In this document: piece by piece, positions 60,953 to 64,000 of the stretch
How the letters are laid out: the number at the start of each line of letters is the position of its first letter
Numbering within the stretch: the stretch's first letter is position 1
Source: Atriophallophorus winterbourni
Taxonomy: Eukaryota; Platyhelminthes; Trematoda; Plagiorchiida; Microphallidae
Reading direction: 5' to 3'
Length of the DNA stretch: 64,000 nucleotides
Assembly: GCA_013407085.1 (NCBI GenBank)
Contig: JACCGJ010016190.1
Span: forward strand, 1 to 64,000
The notes under the pieces: generated by a model
Told to the model about the DNA's origin: nothing
Database searches by the model: none
Seen by the model: only the letters and a program-made list of their open reading frames with translations
Made by a program: the position numbers and the translations under genes

Positions 60953-61050
60953 GTAAATAACATGATGTATATCTCTATGGATATTGAATGAATCTGATAA
61001 ATACATGTAAATGTATCCTTAGTAAATTGTACAAACTATTTTCTGTTTTA

Positions 61051-61102
61051 AGTAATGTATTACTCACATCCCCCGCACTTACAATGTGAGCAATACATTA
61101 CT
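61051..61102. repeat. 19-bp hairpin
   Basis: Arms at 61,051-61,069 and 61,084-61,102 are reverse complements with one mismatch, around a 14-nt loop. Located 98 nt after the 30-nt MEG exon. Confidence 0.75.
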
Positions 61103-61260
61103 GTGGCCATCCATAAGCGCCTCAATTGCTTGATCAATAATCACTTTGTGATTCTGTGTTTGAACATCGTGGCTCGTTGTAAGAACCCTGTGTGAATGTG
61201 GAATTCAAGTATAACTTTGTTTTCTATTTTAGTTGTTGCAAAATTACTATTTTTGAATGG
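61070..61260 (+). repeat. Intronic block, copy 2
   Basis: Second copy of the block at 55,860-56,060, again just downstream of a MEG micro-exon. Same orientation. Confidence 0.5.
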
Positions 61261-61324
61261 TTCATTTAGAAATCAGCTTTGTAGTAACTCCCTCAACGGA
61301 AGCGCCGGAATAGCAGATATATAA
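61233..61324 (+). CDS. MEG possible later or terminal exon
   Basis: Very strong acceptor TTTGTTTTCTATTTTAG. The phase-1 frame reads VVAKLLFLNGSFRNQL and runs to TAA at 61,322-61,324, which would make it a terminal exon. Splicing at GTAACT (61,284) would instead give a symmetric 51-nt exon. Caution: the region belongs to a block also present at 55,860-56,060. Confidence 0.25.
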
Positions 61325-61714
61325 ATAATAAATTATTCGAGCAATGGTTTCTACCGGAGTGAACATTTGCCAATATCTCAAAGCAACGTCAGAAAATCCC
61401 GTACGCATGGATAATGTTAGAGTTTTGAAAAGAGACAAATATGAGGAAGGAATTCGTAATAAAAATACGTGTGCTAAAAAATACTTGTGACGCAAACAAG
61501 CGCGCAACAGAAATTTCGTGCATTGACTAGTTCTTCGTGCACTAAAGGGAAATAGATGTGAAGAACTTGTATGTCGGGAAGAAGTAACCGCGCTATTCAC
61601 ATTCAAACTGTAACTTTTAAATTTACCAATGTGTGTTTGCCGATGGAATAAAGTAGATAATCTTGCATACATTGAGCTAAACCCGTTCGAAAGCACTAAA
61701 TATTTGTAAGTCAC
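61262..61714 (-). CDS. Unassigned 150-codon minus-strand frame
   Basis: The longest open frame outside LINEs. Contains SSRHTSSSHLFPFSARRTSQ, then LRHKYFLAHVFLLRIPSSYL. No domain recognised. Local base composition is less AT-rich, so it may be a young repeat or mobile element in the MEG intron. Confidence 0.2.
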   Translation of the reverse strand: MTYKYLVLSNGFSSMYARLSTLFHRQTHIGKFKSYSLNVNSAVTSSRHTSSSHLFPFSARRTSQCTKFLLRACLRHKYFLAHVFLLRIPSSYLSLFKTLTLSMRTGFSDVALRYWQMFTPVETIARIIYYLYICYSGASVEGVTTKLISK

Positions 61715-62340
61715 AATAAGAAAAGAACGGATCAGCTAAGTCTTTAAAAGAAAAAAACCAGGGTAAAAATGCCGCTATCACTAGTTGAACACTTTGTATA
61801 AAGTTCCAACATGTAGACTATTCATCAAACCAACAAAAATAGTCAGAACCAGTTACAGTTAGTGATGAAATATTTAGCTAATTCTAGATATTTACTGGTG
61901 TTAAATCCTTTCGCATCACAAAGGATTTGAATGAAGTTGAATAACATTACTCCCGAATGTGAACTATGTGATGAGTATTCCTCCGTTCCGTAAACGAAGC
62001 GCTTGACTTATGACACACCGTCAACTGAAGTTTCCAGTTATCAGACAATTTTAAATATTTACAAATGACCATAGTTCGGACACATGCCGATCTTTTTTTC
62101 ACGCAGGATCTACAGTCACATTTACAATCTGGTTAGAGTTTGTCACAACAGATAGTCATCTGGTATCAATTACATGAGCAATAATAGAAAGTTTAATGCG
62201 AATGTCTAATGATCTCATTCCGCATGGGATTGATCAGACAGCAGCAGAATAACTGAAATTGTAGGAGTATCTGATAAGGATGGAGTCTTAATTTCATTTC
62301 TGACTTCTCTGGCAACTTATCTTACTTTGATCAATGTCAG

Positions 62341-62376
62341 CTCAAGTATTAATTAAAAAAATCGCATTCTACTATT
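62341..62376 (+). CDS. MEG possible exon, 36 nt
   Basis: Acceptor CTTTGATCAATGTCAG, donor ATT|GTACTA (same donor as the exon at 55,677). Phase 1 gives QVLIKKIAFYY. If real, the gene extends toward the RTE at the window end. Confidence 0.25.
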
Positions 62377-62712
62377 GTACTATCTATCGCATCGACTGGT
62401 GACCAACAAGCAATTGACTTTTACACAAACGTAAAATTGGCCTCACATTTCATCCCCTTTCGCTGTTCTTATTGAAAACAATATTATAATTTTCGAGTAA
62501 TTATGGAGAACGACAAGATGCATATGTTCAGTATTAACGCCGGTAAAATGGTCATTGCATGGTTCTTCACGACACAAACGCGTAATTGTTTTCTTTGTAA
62601 TGCATCTATCAGATAGAAATAACACAATGAAATAGTAATCATGTTTTGACGAAAGCCACTATGTTATATTATTTGGAAAGACAACTTATTCAATCACGTT
62701 GAAGTGCGTTCC

Positions 62713-63123
62713 TTATGAGAATTCACGTTCTCGCGCAGTTTCGCATTCGCGGTCCATCTCTCTCTCTATATATATATTGTTGTTGGCCTCCGTCGGTCGA
62801 TGTCGACGATGGATGTACATCACATCGCATGAATTCCATGTTTTGCGGCTTTTTGAATGACTAAACAGTCCGATTCGGAAGGAACAATCTCTCCCGCAGC
62901 GCTTGCAATGATAGTCAGAACCCTGTTGTATTGCATCAGTTGCACGCCGGCGGCGTGATCTGCGTTCAGCAGCCAAGAGCTGTATTTGCTCCCCCCCCCC
63001 GGCTTGCAGACGACGCTTTACACAATGCCTCCAAAGTGAGCGGTCAAGAGCAAGTTCTTCCCAGCTTGCGGGGTCAATGTCAAGAGCTTTCATATCTCTT
63101 TTGCAAACATCTTTGTACCGCAA
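62713..63123 (-). pseudogene. RTE C-terminus with Cys/His motif
   Basis: MRYKDVCKRDMKALDIDPAS, WEELALDRSLWRHCVKRRLQ, then YHCKRCGRDCSFRIGLFSHS. The C-x2-C ... H spacing resembles a zinc finger found at the C-terminus of this RTE group. The final residues after about 62,780 are read-through into the simple repeat. Confidence 0.7.
62757..62776. repeat. Simple repeat at the RTE 3' end
   Basis: CT/AT-rich dinucleotide tract immediately beyond the 3' end of the RTE copy. RTE elements commonly end in short tandem repeats. Confidence 0.6.
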
Positions 63124-63497
63124 GTGCGGTCTGCCAATGGTCGACTTCCTAATTGCAACTCACCGTAGAGTAGATCTTTCGGAATACGACCATTTTCCAT
63201 TCTATAGACATGACCAAGCCACCGCAGGCGGCGCTGACGTAATAGGGTGAACATGCTCTGTAGACCAGCTTTTGAAAGCACTTCAGCGTTAGTCACTCTG
63301 TCCATCCACGATATGTTCAAGATACGACGGATGCTTCGTAGATGGAAAGCATTCAGCTTCCGTTCGTGTCTTGCGTGGGTGGTCCAGGTTTCACTGCCGT
63401 ATAGTAAAGCATTTAGTACGCACGCGCTGTATACCATCATCTTTGTCTTTACAGTCAGCTTGCGGTTACCCCAAACACGAGAGTTCAATCGGGACAA
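63090..63497 (-). pseudogene. RTE post-RT region
   Basis: MSRLNSRVWGNRKLTVKTKM, VLNALLYGSETWTTHARHER, MDRVTNAEVLSKAGLQSM and RRLRWLGHVYRMENGRIPKD. This segment is highly typical of RTE elements. Confidence 0.8.
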
Positions 63498-63593
63498 AAT
63501 GACAGCTGCTCTGCCAATCCGCTTATCAATCTCCGTTTCTAGCGAGAGGTTATCCGCAATGGTTGAACCAAGATATGTAAAGTGATGTACTGG

Positions 63594-63818
63594 TTAAAGC
63601 TGACAGTTTCCAACAGTGATGATTGGTGGCGATACAGTTCCTTGACCAAGGACGTTGGTCTTGCTCATGCTGATTGTTAGGCCAAAGTCTTTGCATGCCG
63701 ACGAAAAACAGTCCATTAGCGACTGTAGGTTCTCTTGGGAGTGAGTAATAAAGGCTGCATCGTCGGCAAACAACAGGTCACGGATTATCACATCCCGTAC
63801 TTTGGTTTGTGCTCTCAA
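63594..63818 (-). pseudogene. RTE RT core with FADD
   Basis: MRAQTKVRDVIIRDLLFADD, AAFITHSQENLQSLMDCFSS, ACKDFGLTISMSKTNV. FADD is the catalytic box of reverse transcriptase. The frame stops at 63,594 within the following region, so it is interrupted. Confidence 0.8.
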
Positions 63819-64000
63819 CCGGTTCAGGTTGAAAAGCTTGCCATCACTTCGCGTGCGTATGTAAATGCCTTCTGTTCTCGTCCTAAAAGCGTGCTTCAGA
63901 AGCAGAGCAAAGAAAATGCCGAACAGTGTGGGAGCAAGAACACACCCTTGTTTGACGCTTTGGCGAATTTCAAATGCTCCTGAACTGCAACCTTTAAAAT

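Larger units (their letters stand above)
62777..64000 (-). mobile_element. RTE 3' third, cut by window edge
   Basis: Minus strand, from RT core to the 3' end. It is the best-preserved RTE here, though still in three frames. 3' end TCGACCGACGGAGGCC. The C-terminal code ends in a Cys/His-rich region. Neighbouring sequence to 62,700 is AT-rich MEG-intron-like DNA. Confidence 0.85.

Noticed and set aside
1..64000. CRISPR arrays, rRNA genes, bacterial operons
   Set aside because: No regularly spaced short repeats with unique spacers, no rRNA motifs, and the architecture is eukaryotic.

Overview
The window looks like a stretch of a schistosomatid blood-fluke (trematode) nuclear genome. It is very AT-rich, with sparse coding and long introns. 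It carries CR1/Jockey-like and RTE-like non-LTR retrotransposons and many short repeats containing hammerhead ribozymes, one of which closely resembles the schistosome Sm-alpha SINE ribozyme as I remember it. It also holds what looks like a micro-exon gene (MEG), a gene architecture best known from schistosomes. There is no prokaryotic-type operon, rRNA, intact tRNA or CRISPR array. The organism call is inference, not proof.

Layout. 1-2870: RTE element, minus strand, cut by the window edge. 3391-3553: MITE-like palindrome. 6425-7680: array of ~230-nt hammerhead repeats whose two halves point in opposite directions. 8700-9345: RTE 5' fragment. 11.9-18.96 kb: CR1-like fragments around one nearly full-length but inactivated CR1-like element (about 13.85-18.61 kb) with a PHD-like zinc-finger ORF1 and an endonuclease/reverse-transcriptase ORF2. 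22.8 kb: Sm-alpha-like SINE remnant. 29.95-30.2 kb: best-preserved hammerhead monomer. 31.2-39.27 kb: tandem ~2-kb repeat carrying a 115-nt exon-like segment, split by a full-length degenerate RTE (about 33.46-37.47 kb). 41.0-42.27 kb: 5'-truncated CR1-like element next to a hammerhead-repeat remnant. 45.28-45.91 kb: RTE 3' fragment.

48.95-62.4 kb is the most interesting part. A TATA box is followed by a start codon, a signal-peptide exon and a GTAAGT donor in phase 1. Downstream lies a series of tiny exon-like segments of 12-57 nt. Each is a multiple of three, stays open in phase 1, and sits between an AG and a GT. They encode short acidic or Ser/Thr/Pro/Arg-rich blocks, and two 30-nt exons share an S-P-T-P core. 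This fits a secreted micro-exon gene that would yield variant proteins by exon skipping. Its introns hold further hammerhead repeats, a degenerate CR1-like copy, an RTE scrap and a duplicated intronic block. The last exon was not found with confidence. The window closes in another RTE copy (62,777-64,000, minus).

Most of the remaining sequence (for example 9.35-11.88, 19-22.7, 23.1-27.6, 28.1-29.9, 42.3-45.2 and 45.9-48.9 kb) is AT-rich DNA in which I recognise no gene.
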